A stretch of 55,204 nt of DNA, taken from the NCBI GenBank assembly GCA_902545405.1, contig CACCFT010000006.1, positions 1-55,204 on the forward strand. The letters are read 5' to 3'. The position numbers were made by a program, and so were the translations under genes. The DNA is from an uncultured Pelagibacteraceae bacterium. GTDB lineage: Bacteria > Pseudomonadota > Alphaproteobacteria > Pelagibacterales > Pelagibacteraceae. The notes beneath the pieces are model-generated. The model was not told the origin of the DNA. It was given only the letters and a program-made list of their open reading frames with translations, and searched no databases. Shown piece after piece: positions 25,143 to 33,088 of this stretch; position 1 is the first letter of the stretch; each line of letters opens with the position of its first letter.

Positions 25143-26401
25143 TGCAAAATAAAGTAGAAGAGGCAAAAAAAATATTATTGGGTAACAGAAAAAATGGTTA
25201 CACACTTCCTACTAATAATAAATTATATCCTGCTCAATGGAATTGGGATTCAGCTTTTATAGCGCTTGGCTATTCTTACTTTAATTTAGATTTTTCAATT
25301 ATAGAAATTGAAACTTTGCTTAATGGTCAGTGGGACGATGGTATGGTACCCCATATTCTTTTTCATGAAAAAGACACATCTTATTTTCCAAATCACACAA
25401 CTTGGCAATGTGGAAAAAATATACCTTCCTCTGGTATTACTCAGCCACCAGTTTTAGCCAGTATTTTGAGGAAAATTGTTGAAAAAAATCAACTTAGTAA
25501 TGAACAACATTCAAGAATTATAAATATAATAACAAAAATTAAAAATTATCATGATTGGTTCATAAAATTCAGAGATCCTAATAAAACCGGGCTTGTATCC
25601 ATATTACATCCGTGGGAGAGCGGGTATGATAATTCACCAATTTGGGATCAGCCAATGAGCAATATCAAAGTAGATAAAAACCTTAATTATAAAAGAAGAG
25701 ATCTTGAGGTTTCAAACTCTGATGAAAGACCTTTAAAAACTGATTATGACAGATATGTAACTTTAAGAGATCAATTTAGAGATGTTCACTACGATCCAAA
25801 TAGATTGTACGAGATCTCTGATTTTAATGTAGTAGATGTTGGATTTAATGCTTTATTTTTGAGAGCAAATAAAGATCTACTTAGCTTAGCTAAAAATTTT
25901 GATTTAAATTTTGATGATTTAAATAATTTCGTACCCAAAACCGAAAAAGAAATATTAAAATTATATGATGATAATATTAATGATTTTGTCTCAAAAGATA
26001 TAAAAACTAATTTGAAAATCGTTGTTCCGTCGATAACAAATTATTTTACTCTCTTCGCAAATCTACAAGATGATGAATTAAATAAAAAAATTATTAAGAA
26101 TTTAAAAAATCATAATAATAATGACAATTACTATTTCTCAACAATAAAACCAAATCATCCTTTATTCGAAGAAAAAAGATATTGGAGAGGTCCAATATGG
26201 ATAAATTGTAATTGGTTAATTTATCAAGGACTTATTAAAAAAGAGCCAGAATATGCAAATGAAATCAAAAAAAAAACCTTAGAATTAATTGAAGAAAAAG
26301 GTTTTCATGAATATTACAGTTATAAAGATGGATCAGTTATGGGCGCAAATAATTTCTCATGGAGCGCAGCTTTATATTTAGACTTAGTTTTAGAAAATTA
26401 G
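25142..26401 (+). CDS. GH63-like glycoside hydrolase (mannosyl/glucosylglycerate hydrolase-like)
   Basis: The 419-aa cytoplasmic protein has the (alpha/alpha)6-barrel signatures of GH63: WNWDSAFIALGYS (about 33-45), QWDDGMVPHILF (about 63-74), SGITQPPVLA (about 97-106), HPWESGYDNSPIWD (about 156-169) and WRGPIWINCNWLIYQGL (about 348-364). By family analogy Asp163 (in GYDNSP) and Glu390 (in GFHEYY) would be acid and base. Bacterial members of this size hydrolyse mannosylglycerate or glucosylglycerate to hexose and glycerate. It is the last gene of the importer operon and shares one base with the permease, so it should cleave the imported compound. Trehalase is a less likely alternative. Convergent tmm ends 9 bp away. 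Confidence 0.75.
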   Translation: MQNKVEEAKKILLGNRKNGYTLPTNNKLYPAQWNWDSAFIALGYSYFNLDFSIIEIETLLNGQWDDGMVPHILFHEKDTSYFPNHTTWQCGKNIPSSGITQPPVLASILRKIVEKNQLSNEQHSRIINIITKIKNYHDWFIKFRDPNKTGLVSILHPWESGYDNSPIWDQPMSNIKVDKNLNYKRRDLEVSNSDERPLKTDYDRYVTLRDQFRDVHYDPNRLYEISDFNVVDVGFNALFLRANKDLLSLAKNFDLNFDDLNNFVPKTEKEILKLYDDNINDFVSKDIKTNLKIVVPSITNYFTLFANLQDDELNKKIIKNLKNHNNNDNYYFSTIKPNHPLFEEKRYWRGPIWINCNWLIYQGLIKKEPEYANEIKKKTLELIEEKGFHEYYSYKDGSVMGANNFSWSAALYLDLVLEN

Positions 26402-26410
26402 TTTAAATTT

Positions 26411-27745
26411 TTAGTTTTTATTTAGAAAAGTTTCAGATGAATCATCCATTGCTTTTGCCCAAGCTGTATGATGAACTGGAGCGACAGATCCTGTAACTGG
26501 AGATGAAAAAGATTTATTTCTATACGTTGATATATCTTCAACCTTATGATGTTCCCACTCTTTAAAATGTTTTCTTATCAGCTCAAAATCTATTTTTGGA
26601 TAATCTGACATATCATGCAATTCCTTTGTGTATTCAGTTTGAAAATCAATCATCTGATCAGGATTTTCCAGTTTTTCTTCTAAAGCAACCCATTTGTTAA
26701 TATCTTTTTCGATTTCATCTCCACTTGGCAAATTTATTTTACCCATTATAACATCTCTCGCATACCAAGCTTGGCAATCAAACATATTAAATGTGTGAAA
26801 CTGGTCTTGCATTCCTAGATACAAAAGTTTGTGATTATCCTGCCAAACAACACCTTTGTATAATTTTGGAGGATAAAGTCTGTTTCTTGTTTTAAGTTTT
26901 AAATTTTCTTCCAAAAAAGGAAAATGATGCAGGTAACCAGTACACAGTATTATTACATCTGCATCCTGTTCGGTACCATCTTTAAAAATTGCTTTTTTTC
27001 CTTCCAATCTATCTAAATAGAATACTTCTTTCATTCCTTCTGGCCATTTAAAACCCATAGGATTATGTCTGAAGCCAATTGTTACACTTTTTGCTCCATA
27101 TTTATTGCATTGAAGTGCAATATCTTCTGCAGAATAACTACTTCCTAAAACTATAATATTTTTTCCTCTAAATTCTTCCGCATCTCTAAAGTCATGCGAA
27201 TGCATTATTCTTCCAGGAAACGAACTCATACCTTTATATTCAGGTATAAAAGGAACTGAAAAATGACCAGTGGACACTACAACGTAATCAAAATGATCAG
27301 TTAAAATTTTATCATTTTCTTTATCTTGATAGCTAACTTCAAATTTATCTGATTTAAAAACTGTATTAACTACTCTTGTATTAAATTTAATTTTATTTCT
27401 TAAATTTCCTTTACTTACTCTACTAGTTATATAATCATAAAGTACTTCTCTAGGTGGGAAAGATGGAATTGGCTTACCAAAATGTTCATCAAAAGAATAA
27501 TCTGCGAATTCAAGACACTCTTTAGGTCCGTTTGACCAAAGATATCTATACATGCTATTATGAACTGGATCTCCATATTGGTCAGATCCTGTTCTCCAGC
27601 TATAATTCCAAAGACCTCCCCAATCACTTTGTTTTTCAAAGCAAACTATTTCAGGTATTTTGTCTCCTTTTTTCTCGGCATGTTCAAAAGCCCTTAGTAT
27701 TGATAACCCGCAGGGTCCAGCACCGATAATAGCGACTTTAGTCAT
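26411..27745 (-). CDS. tmm: Trimethylamine monooxygenase (flavin-containing monooxygenase)
   Basis: The 444-aa product has an FAD Rossmann motif VAIIGAGPCGLSILRAFEHA (about 4-23), the FMO signature region with HFSVPFIPEY (about 167-176), and a second, NADPH-binding motif IIVLGSSYSAEDIALQC (about 196-212). The early EIVCFEKQSDWGGLWNYSW segment is typical of bacterial Tmm, which oxidises trimethylamine to TMAO with NADPH and O2. Length fits Tmm (about 445-460 aa). A GAGGAAA ribosome site precedes the ATG. TMAO made here can be split by Tdm encoded at 11.5-13.8 kb. It is divergent from an alcohol dehydrogenase operon across 76 bp. Confidence 0.9.
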   Translation of the reverse strand: MTKVAIIGAGPCGLSILRAFEHAEKKGDKIPEIVCFEKQSDWGGLWNYSWRTGSDQYGDPVHNSMYRYLWSNGPKECLEFADYSFDEHFGKPIPSFPPREVLYDYITSRVSKGNLRNKIKFNTRVVNTVFKSDKFEVSYQDKENDKILTDHFDYVVVSTGHFSVPFIPEYKGMSSFPGRIMHSHDFRDAEEFRGKNIIVLGSSYSAEDIALQCNKYGAKSVTIGFRHNPMGFKWPEGMKEVFYLDRLEGKKAIFKDGTEQDADVIILCTGYLHHFPFLEENLKLKTRNRLYPPKLYKGVVWQDNHKLLYLGMQDQFHTFNMFDCQAWYARDVIMGKINLPSGDEIEKDINKWVALEEKLENPDQMIDFQTEYTKELHDMSDYPKIDFELIRKHFKEWEHHKVEDISTYRNKSFSSPVTGSVAPVHHTAWAKAMDDSSETFLNKN

Positions 27746-27821
27746 GATAATTTTTCCTCTACAATTAAAATTATAAATATATTGTACTAAGAAAAATAGA
27801 AAAATTAAATATTATTTTAAT

Positions 27822-28979
27822 ATGAAAACTAATTGGAATTATCCTACTACAATTTGGGTTGGAGAGAATAGAATTCAAGATTTAGGTCTAGCATGTAAAA
27901 ATTTGAAAATTGATAAACCATTATTTGTCACAGATAAGGATTTAATTAATCTAAAAATGGTTCAAGATATTATTTTAGATTTAAGAAAAACCTTTAATCA
28001 TCTTCAAGTTTTTTCAAATTTTTCAGGTAATCCTTTAGGCGAGAATGTGGAAGAGGGAGTAAGGGAGTTTAAGAAATTAGGTTGTGATGGAGTTATTGCA
28101 TTTGGTGGTGGCAGCGGTCTTGATGTAGGTAAAGCTATTGCTTTTATGTCAGGACAGTCTAGACCAATATGGGATTTTGAAGATGTAGGTGATTATTGGA
28201 AAAGAGCAGATGAAAATAACATTGCACCTATCATTGCTGTACCCACTACAGCAGGGACAGGTTCAGAAACTGGAAGAGCATCAGCTATAATCAATAAACA
28301 AACAGGTATAAAAAAAATTATTTTCCACCCGAAATTTTTACCTTCAATTGTAATTTTAGATCCTAATTTAACTTTAGATCTTTCTCCAAGATTGACTGCA
28401 GCGACAGGTATGGATGCTTTAGCACACAATTTAGAAGCTTTTTGTGCGTCTGGATTCCACCCGATGGCTGATGGAATTGCGATTGAGGGAATGAAGTTAA
28501 TTAAAAACTCATTAATTAAAGCAGTTAAGAATGGAAAAGATTTAAATGCTAGAGCAGAATTATTAGCTTCAGCTAGTATGGGTTCTACCGCTTTTCAAAA
28601 AGGGCTTGGCGCTATTCATTCTTTAAGCCACCCTATTAATGCCCAATTTAATGTTCACCACGGTTTATCAAATGCTATCTTTATGCCTTATGTATTAACT
28701 TTTAACAAAGAAATGATTGAAAAAAAGATAATTTCTATATGTGATTATCTCGAACTCGATAAAAGTTTTGATAGTTTTTTAAACTGGATTTTAGAACTAA
28801 GAAAAGAATTAAATATACCACATAAATTATCAGAAATTGTTGATGTAAATAAAATAAATTTAGAAAAGTTATCAGTTATGGCATTAGAAGATCCATCCAC
28901 TTCTACCAATCCAAGGACAATGAGTAAGGATGACATGAAAGCACTTTATGAACACAGTATTTCAGGTAAATTATTCTAA
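27822..28979 (+). CDS. Iron-containing alcohol dehydrogenase
   Basis: This 385-aa group III alcohol dehydrogenase shows the NAD(P)-binding GGGSGLDVGKA (about 96-106), the PTTAGTGSETGRAS loop (about 140-153) and the metal-binding histidines in DALAHNLEAF (about 203-212) and the GAIHSLSHPINAQFNVHHGL segment (about 264-283). Such enzymes oxidise small alcohols or reduce aldehydes with NAD(P)H. It is divergent from tmm and followed, with 1-bp overlap, by an amidotransferase gene. A role in formaldehyde or methanol handling next to demethylation genes is plausible but unproven. An AT-rich 6-bp inverted repeat immediately precedes the ATG. Confidence 0.86.
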   Translation: MKTNWNYPTTIWVGENRIQDLGLACKNLKIDKPLFVTDKDLINLKMVQDIILDLRKTFNHLQVFSNFSGNPLGENVEEGVREFKKLGCDGVIAFGGGSGLDVGKAIAFMSGQSRPIWDFEDVGDYWKRADENNIAPIIAVPTTAGTGSETGRASAIINKQTGIKKIIFHPKFLPSIVILDPNLTLDLSPRLTAATGMDALAHNLEAFCASGFHPMADGIAIEGMKLIKNSLIKAVKNGKDLNARAELLASASMGSTAFQKGLGAIHSLSHPINAQFNVHHGLSNAIFMPYVLTFNKEMIEKKIISICDYLELDKSFDSFLNWILELRKELNIPHKLSEIVDVNKINLEKLSVMALEDPSTSTNPRTMSKDDMKALYEHSISGKLF

Positions 28980-29761
28980 TGAAAAGAATTCTTATAGTTG
29001 AGGGTAATCTTAGAGAAGAAAATCAAAGCTTTACTGATGGTGGAATTAAAACTCATACTGAAAGTTTAAAAGACAGTATTAGTTATTTTACAGATCAATT
29101 AGATATTGATGTTGTTAATCCTTCTTCGGATGAAAACATTAACGAAGTAGCTAAAGATTTAACTAAATATAATGGAATGATATGGGGTGGTAGTAGTTTA
29201 AATATTTACAATGATACTCCTGAAATAAGAAGACAAATAAATTTTATGAGGGAATGTCAAAAGAATATAAAAAATATATTCGCAATTTGTTGGGGAATGC
29301 AAGTTGCTGTAACGGTTGCTGGTGGAGAAGTAAAGAAATGCCCTAATGGTGCTCATAGAGGAATAGCTCATGATATAGAAATAAACGAAAACGGCCTTAA
29401 ACATCCGCTTTATAAAAATAAAAATAAAAAATTTAATACCCCTGCATTTAATTTTGATGAAGTTGTAAAATTACCTGAGGGCTCTACATTACTTTCATCA
29501 AATCCAATAAATAAAGTCATGGGTATAAATTTTAATGTTGGTTCAACGAATGTATGGGGAATTCAATATCACCCAGAGATCACTTATGCTAAAATGATAA
29601 GCTTAATTCATTTTAGGAGAGATCGACTTTTAGAAAAAAAAGCATTTATTGACCAAATGGAAATAGACTCTCATGTAAAAATTATAGAAGATGAAAATAA
29701 AATTTCAAACAAAGATGCAAGGATGAGAGAATTAGAAAACTGGCTAAATAATTTAAATTAG
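28979..29761 (+). CDS. Class I glutamine amidotransferase-like protein
   Basis: The 260-aa product is a stand-alone class I amidotransferase domain, with nucleophile context [11 protein letters not shown] (about 101-111) and catalytic His-Glu [10 protein letters not shown] (near 196). It lacks the ATP-pyrophosphatase domain of GMP synthase. Such free-standing enzymes hydrolyse gamma-glutamyl amides (for example PuuD-like or GGP-like). It overlaps the alcohol dehydrogenase by one base and is divergent from tmm, so a role in handling glutamyl-amine intermediates, for instance gamma-glutamylmethylamide, can be proposed. The C-terminal 45 residues are a charged helix outside the core domain. Its end overlaps the convergent fhs gene by 4 bp. 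Confidence 0.78.
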   Translation: MKRILIVEGNLREENQSFTDGGIKTHTESLKDSISYFTDQLDIDVVNPSSDENINEVAKDLTKYNGMIWGGSSLNIYNDTPEIRRQINFMRECQKNIKNIFAICWGMQVAVTVAGGEVKKCPNGAHRGIAHDIEINENGLKHPLYKNKNKKFNTPAFNFDEVVKLPEGSTLLSSNPINKVMGINFNVGSTNVWGIQYHPEITYAKMISLIHFRRDRLLEKKAFIDQMEIDSHVKIIEDENKISNKDARMRELENWLNNLN

Positions 29762-31437
29762 AACAAGCCTTCTATTTCACCTTTTTCATTAAGCTTAATA
29801 GAGTCTGCTGCAGGAACTCGAGGAAGTCCTGGCATTGTCATGATGGCACCGCATATAACAACAATAAATTCTGCACCTGAAGATAATCTTACTTCTCTAA
29901 TTGGTAATGAATGGCCTGTTGGAGCACCTTTTGCATTTGGATCAGTAGAAAAACTATATTGTGTTTTCGCTACACATATAGGTAAATTTCCATAACCCGC
30001 TTCTTCAAAAGATTTTAATTGATCTTTTATTTTACTGTCAGCAACAACTTCGTTTGCTCGATATATTTCTTTTGCAACAGTTTCAACTTTCTTTAGTAAA
30101 GGTGTTTTTTCATCATATAAAAATTTAAAATTTGCTTGTTTTTGATCAATTAAATCTACAACATGTGTGGCAAGTTCTTTTGTTCCTTCACCACCATTTG
30201 ACCAATGAGTACATAAAGTAGCTTTAACTCCCATATTATCACAAGCATTTATTAACTCTTTTACTTCATTATCAGTATCGGCAACAAAATGATTAACAGC
30301 AACAGCTACCGGTAAACCAAATTTTTTTACGTTTTCAATGTGTCTTTCCAAATTTACCAAACCTTTTTTTAACGCGTCTACATTTTCATTTTTTAAATCA
30401 TCTTTAGCTACACCGCCGTGCATTTTTAATGCTCTAATTGTTGCAACAATAACTACACACTCAGGTTTTAAATTTGATTTTCTACATTTAATATCTAAAA
30501 ATTTTTCCGCTCCTAGGTCTGCTCCAAATCCAGCTTCAGTTACAACATAATCAGCTAGTTTTAAACCTGCTTTAGTTGCTATTACAGAGTTACAACCGTG
30601 CGCAATATTTGCAAAAGGACCACCATGAATAATTGCTGGATTATTTTCTAAAGTTTGAGTTACATTAGGTCTAATTGCTTCTTTCAACAAAACAGTCATT
30701 GGTCCATGAGCATTTAAATCTTTTGCAAAAATAGGCTTTCTATCTCTAGTATAAGCAACTGTAATATTACCTATTCTCTTTTCCAAATCTTCAAGATCAT
30801 TTGCTAAACAAAAGATAGCCATTATCTCAGATGCTACTGTAATATCAAAACCATCTTCTCTTGGAAAACCATTCGCAACTCCACCCAAATTAATATTGAT
30901 AGATCTTAAAGATCTATCATTCATATCCATAACTCTTCTCCAGACTACTCGTCTTACATCTATGTTTAATTTATTTCCCCAATAAATATGATTATCAATT
31001 AACGCTGACAATAAGTTGTGAGCAGATGTAATTGCATGGAAGTCTCCTGTGAAATGTAAATTGATTTGTTCCATTGGAACAACTTGAGCATATCCTCCAC
31101 CTGCTGCTCCACCTTTCATTCCAAATGAGGGACCTAAACTAGGTTCACGTAAACACACTATAGAATTTTTACCAATTTTATTTAATCCATCATTTAAACC
31201 AACTGACGTAGTAGTTTTTCCCTCACCTGCAGGAGTTGGTGTAATAGCAGTAACTAAAATTAATTTTCCATTTTGTTTATCTTTTAAACTATCTAAATAT
31301 TCTAAATTTATTTTAGCAATATGACGTCCCATAGGACTAAAAGCACTTGGTTCGTCTGGAACATTAATTTTACCCAAAATCTCATTTATGGGTTTCATTT
31401 TTGCTTCTCGTGCAATTTGGATATCTGATTTTGACAT
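29758..31437 (-). CDS. fhs: Formate-tetrahydrofolate ligase
   Basis: The 559-aa product matches formyltetrahydrofolate synthetase over its full length: P-loop [16 protein letters not shown] (about 67-82), [20 protein letters not shown] (about 98-117), the [20 protein letters not shown] segment (about 131-150) and the C-terminal [13 protein letters not shown] motif. It makes 10-formyl-THF from formate, THF and ATP, or runs in reverse to yield ATP and formate when C1 units are oxidised. It lies beside the sox/mgd operon and tmm, which produce methylene-THF or formaldehyde, so it fits oxidation of methyl carbon for energy or purine synthesis. It is divergent from soxB across 121 bp. Confidence 0.95.
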   Translation of the reverse strand: MSKSDIQIAREAKMKPINEILGKINVPDEPSAFSPMGRHIAKINLEYLDSLKDKQNGKLILVTAITPTPAGEGKTTTSVGLNDGLNKIGKNSIVCLREPSLGPSFGMKGGAAGGGYAQVVPMEQINLHFTGDFHAITSAHNLLSALIDNHIYWGNKLNIDVRRVVWRRVMDMNDRSLRSININLGGVANGFPREDGFDITVASEIMAIFCLANDLEDLEKRIGNITVAYTRDRKPIFAKDLNAHGPMTVLLKEAIRPNVTQTLENNPAIIHGGPFANIAHGCNSVIATKAGLKLADYVVTEAGFGADLGAEKFLDIKCRKSNLKPECVVIVATIRALKMHGGVAKDDLKNENVDALKKGLVNLERHIENVKKFGLPVAVAVNHFVADTDNEVKELINACDNMGVKATLCTHWSNGGEGTKELATHVVDLIDQKQANFKFLYDEKTPLLKKVETVAKEIYRANEVVADSKIKDQLKSFEEAGYGNLPICVAKTQYSFSTDPNAKGAPTGHSLPIREVRLSSGAEFIVVICGAIMTMPGLPRVPAADSIKLNEKGEIEGLF

Positions 31438-31520
31438 AAATCTAATTACTTATTAATGAGCAGAATTACTATCCTTTTTTGTCACGTATTTAAACATCTA
31501 AAAAATATATATAAAAAAAA

Positions 31521-31550
31521 TTAGCAAAAACTTATATTTAATTTTATAAA
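31521..31550 (+). promoter_or_regulatory. Possible promoter for the soxBDAG operon, near-leaderless
   Basis: TTAGCA (31521-31526) and TATAAA (31545-31550) are 18 nt apart. The predicted start of transcription (near 31557) is almost at the soxB ATG (31559), so the message would have nearly no leader; the only bases between (ACTTACGG) contain no clear ribosome site. The -35 is a 4 of 6 match, so confidence is low. Confidence 0.3.
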
Positions 31551-31558
31551 ACTTACGG

Positions 31559-32815
31559 ATGCAGAAATATTCAGTATTTAGTCTAATCAAAAATGCTTTC
31601 TCCAATCACCAAAATTGGGAAGTTGCTTGGAAAGATCCAACTCCAAAAAGTGAATATGATGTAGTCATCATTGGAGGTGGAGGACACGGTCTTGCTACTG
31701 CATATTATTTAGCAAAAGAACATAATATTAGAAATGTAGCTATCATTGAGAAAGGCTGGATTGGTGGTGGAAATGTTGGTCGAAATACAACGATCATAAG
31801 ATCAAATTTTATGTACGATGCTAATGCAAGATTTAATGAATTTGGAATGGATTTGTGGAGAAACTTAAGTCAAGAACTGAACTTTAATGTGATGTTTTCT
31901 CCAAGGGGAATAATAAACTTAGCCCACTCAGATGCTCAAATGAATGCATATGCTCGTAGAGGAAACTCTATGAGATTAAATGGAATAGATGCAAAGTTAT
32001 TGGATAGAGACGAAGTTAAAAAATTAATTCCAATGGCAGACTTTAGTGATGAAGTACGTTTCCCAATCTTTGGTGGTTTAATGCAACCAAGTGCTGGTAC
32101 CGCAAGACATGATGCTGTTGCCTGGGGTTATGCGCGTCAAGCAGATGATATGGGAGTAGATATAATACAACATTGTGAAGTCACTGGTTTTGATGTTGTA
32201 AATGGAAAAATAAAAGGAATTAGAACTTCAAGAGGAGATATTAAAGCAAAAAAAGTTGGATTATGTGTTGCAGGTAGCACAAATATATTAGCTGAAAAAT
32301 TAAATATGACACTGCCAATAGAAACTCATGTACTGCAAGCTTGTGTTTCAGAACCTGTAAAACCATTATTAGACGGAGTAGTAACTTTTGGTGCAGGCCA
32401 CTTTTATATAAGTCAATCAGACAAAGGTGAGATGGTAATGGGTGGTGATCTTGATGGATATAATAGTTATGCTCAAAGAGGTAACTTGCCAACTATACAA
32501 CATGTATTGACAGGTGGCTTAGCTTTGTTTCCATTTTTAAGTAGATTAAAAATGTTAAGGACATGGGGAGGGATCATGGATATGTCAATGGATGGTTCTC
32601 CAATAATTGATAAAACTCATATTGAAGGTTTATATTTAAACTGCGGATGGTGTTATGGAGGTTTTAAATCAACTCCTGTCTCAGGTTGGACATTTGCTCA
32701 CACAATTGCGCAAGATCAAGTTCATGAATTAAATTCAGAATTAAGATTAAATAGATTTTCTACAGGCCATCTTTTAGATGAAAAAGGTTTAGGAACTAAA
32801 ACCTGGATTGGTTAA
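31559..32815 (+). CDS. soxB: Sarcosine oxidase / N-methylglutamate dehydrogenase beta subunit
   Basis: The 418-aa flavoprotein has a Rossmann motif VVIIGGGGHGLATAYYLAKE (about 35-54) and the family hallmark GGGNVGRNTTIIRSNFMYD (about 74-92) of the heterotetrameric sarcosine oxidase beta subunit, which binds FAD and covalent FMN. The tail includes NCGWCYGGFKSTPVSGW. In marine methylamine users the same four-gene set (mgdABCD) oxidises N-methylglutamate, giving methylene-THF and glutamate. The presence of glxBCD in this window favours that role, but glycine-betaine-derived sarcosine is the other possible substrate and the subunits look alike. It is the first gene of a tight four-gene operon. 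Confidence 0.88.
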   Translation: MQKYSVFSLIKNAFSNHQNWEVAWKDPTPKSEYDVVIIGGGGHGLATAYYLAKEHNIRNVAIIEKGWIGGGNVGRNTTIIRSNFMYDANARFNEFGMDLWRNLSQELNFNVMFSPRGIINLAHSDAQMNAYARRGNSMRLNGIDAKLLDRDEVKKLIPMADFSDEVRFPIFGGLMQPSAGTARHDAVAWGYARQADDMGVDIIQHCEVTGFDVVNGKIKGIRTSRGDIKAKKVGLCVAGSTNILAEKLNMTLPIETHVLQACVSEPVKPLLDGVVTFGAGHFYISQSDKGEMVMGGDLDGYNSYAQRGNLPTIQHVLTGGLALFPFLSRLKMLRTWGGIMDMSMDGSPIIDKTHIEGLYLNCGWCYGGFKSTPVSGWTFAHTIAQDQVHELNSELRLNRFSTGHLLDEKGLGTKTWIG

Positions 32816-32818
32816 AAA

Positions 32819-33088
32819 ATGTTATACATCAAATGTCCTTATTGCGGTTTAAGAGCACAAAAAGAATTTTCATATGGAGGTGATGCAACTGTAAAAAGAC
32901 CTAATATAAATGAAGAAGTATCAAGCGAGGATTGGGATAATTTTGTTTATATGAGAAAAAGTCCAAGAGGGAAACATATAGAGTTATGGCAACATATAGC
33001 TGGATGTAGACAATGGATAAAGGTGCAAAGAGACACCGCTACACATGAAATTTTCCAAACAGCAAAAGTCACAGAAGAAATAAGATGA
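32819..33088 (+). CDS. soxD: Sarcosine oxidase / N-methylglutamate dehydrogenase delta subunit
   Basis: This 89-aa zinc protein has the typical SoxD layout: N-terminal CPYCGLRAQKEFSYGGDA (about 5-22), a middle NFVYMRKSPRGKHIELWQH segment and HIAGCRQWIKVQRDTATHEI near the C-terminus. Two cysteines at the N-terminus and the HxxxC pair later bind zinc in the known heterotetramer. It is 3 bp after soxB and overlaps soxA by 4 bp. It is a structural subunit without its own flavin. Confidence 0.92.
   Translation: MLYIKCPYCGLRAQKEFSYGGDATVKRPNINEEVSSEDWDNFVYMRKSPRGKHIELWQHIAGCRQWIKVQRDTATHEIFQTAKVTEEIR

Noticed and set aside
28979..29761. GMP synthase or EgtC
   Set aside because: There is no ATP-pyrophosphatase domain for GMP synthase, and EgtC is a class II (N-terminal Cys) amidotransferase while this is class I.
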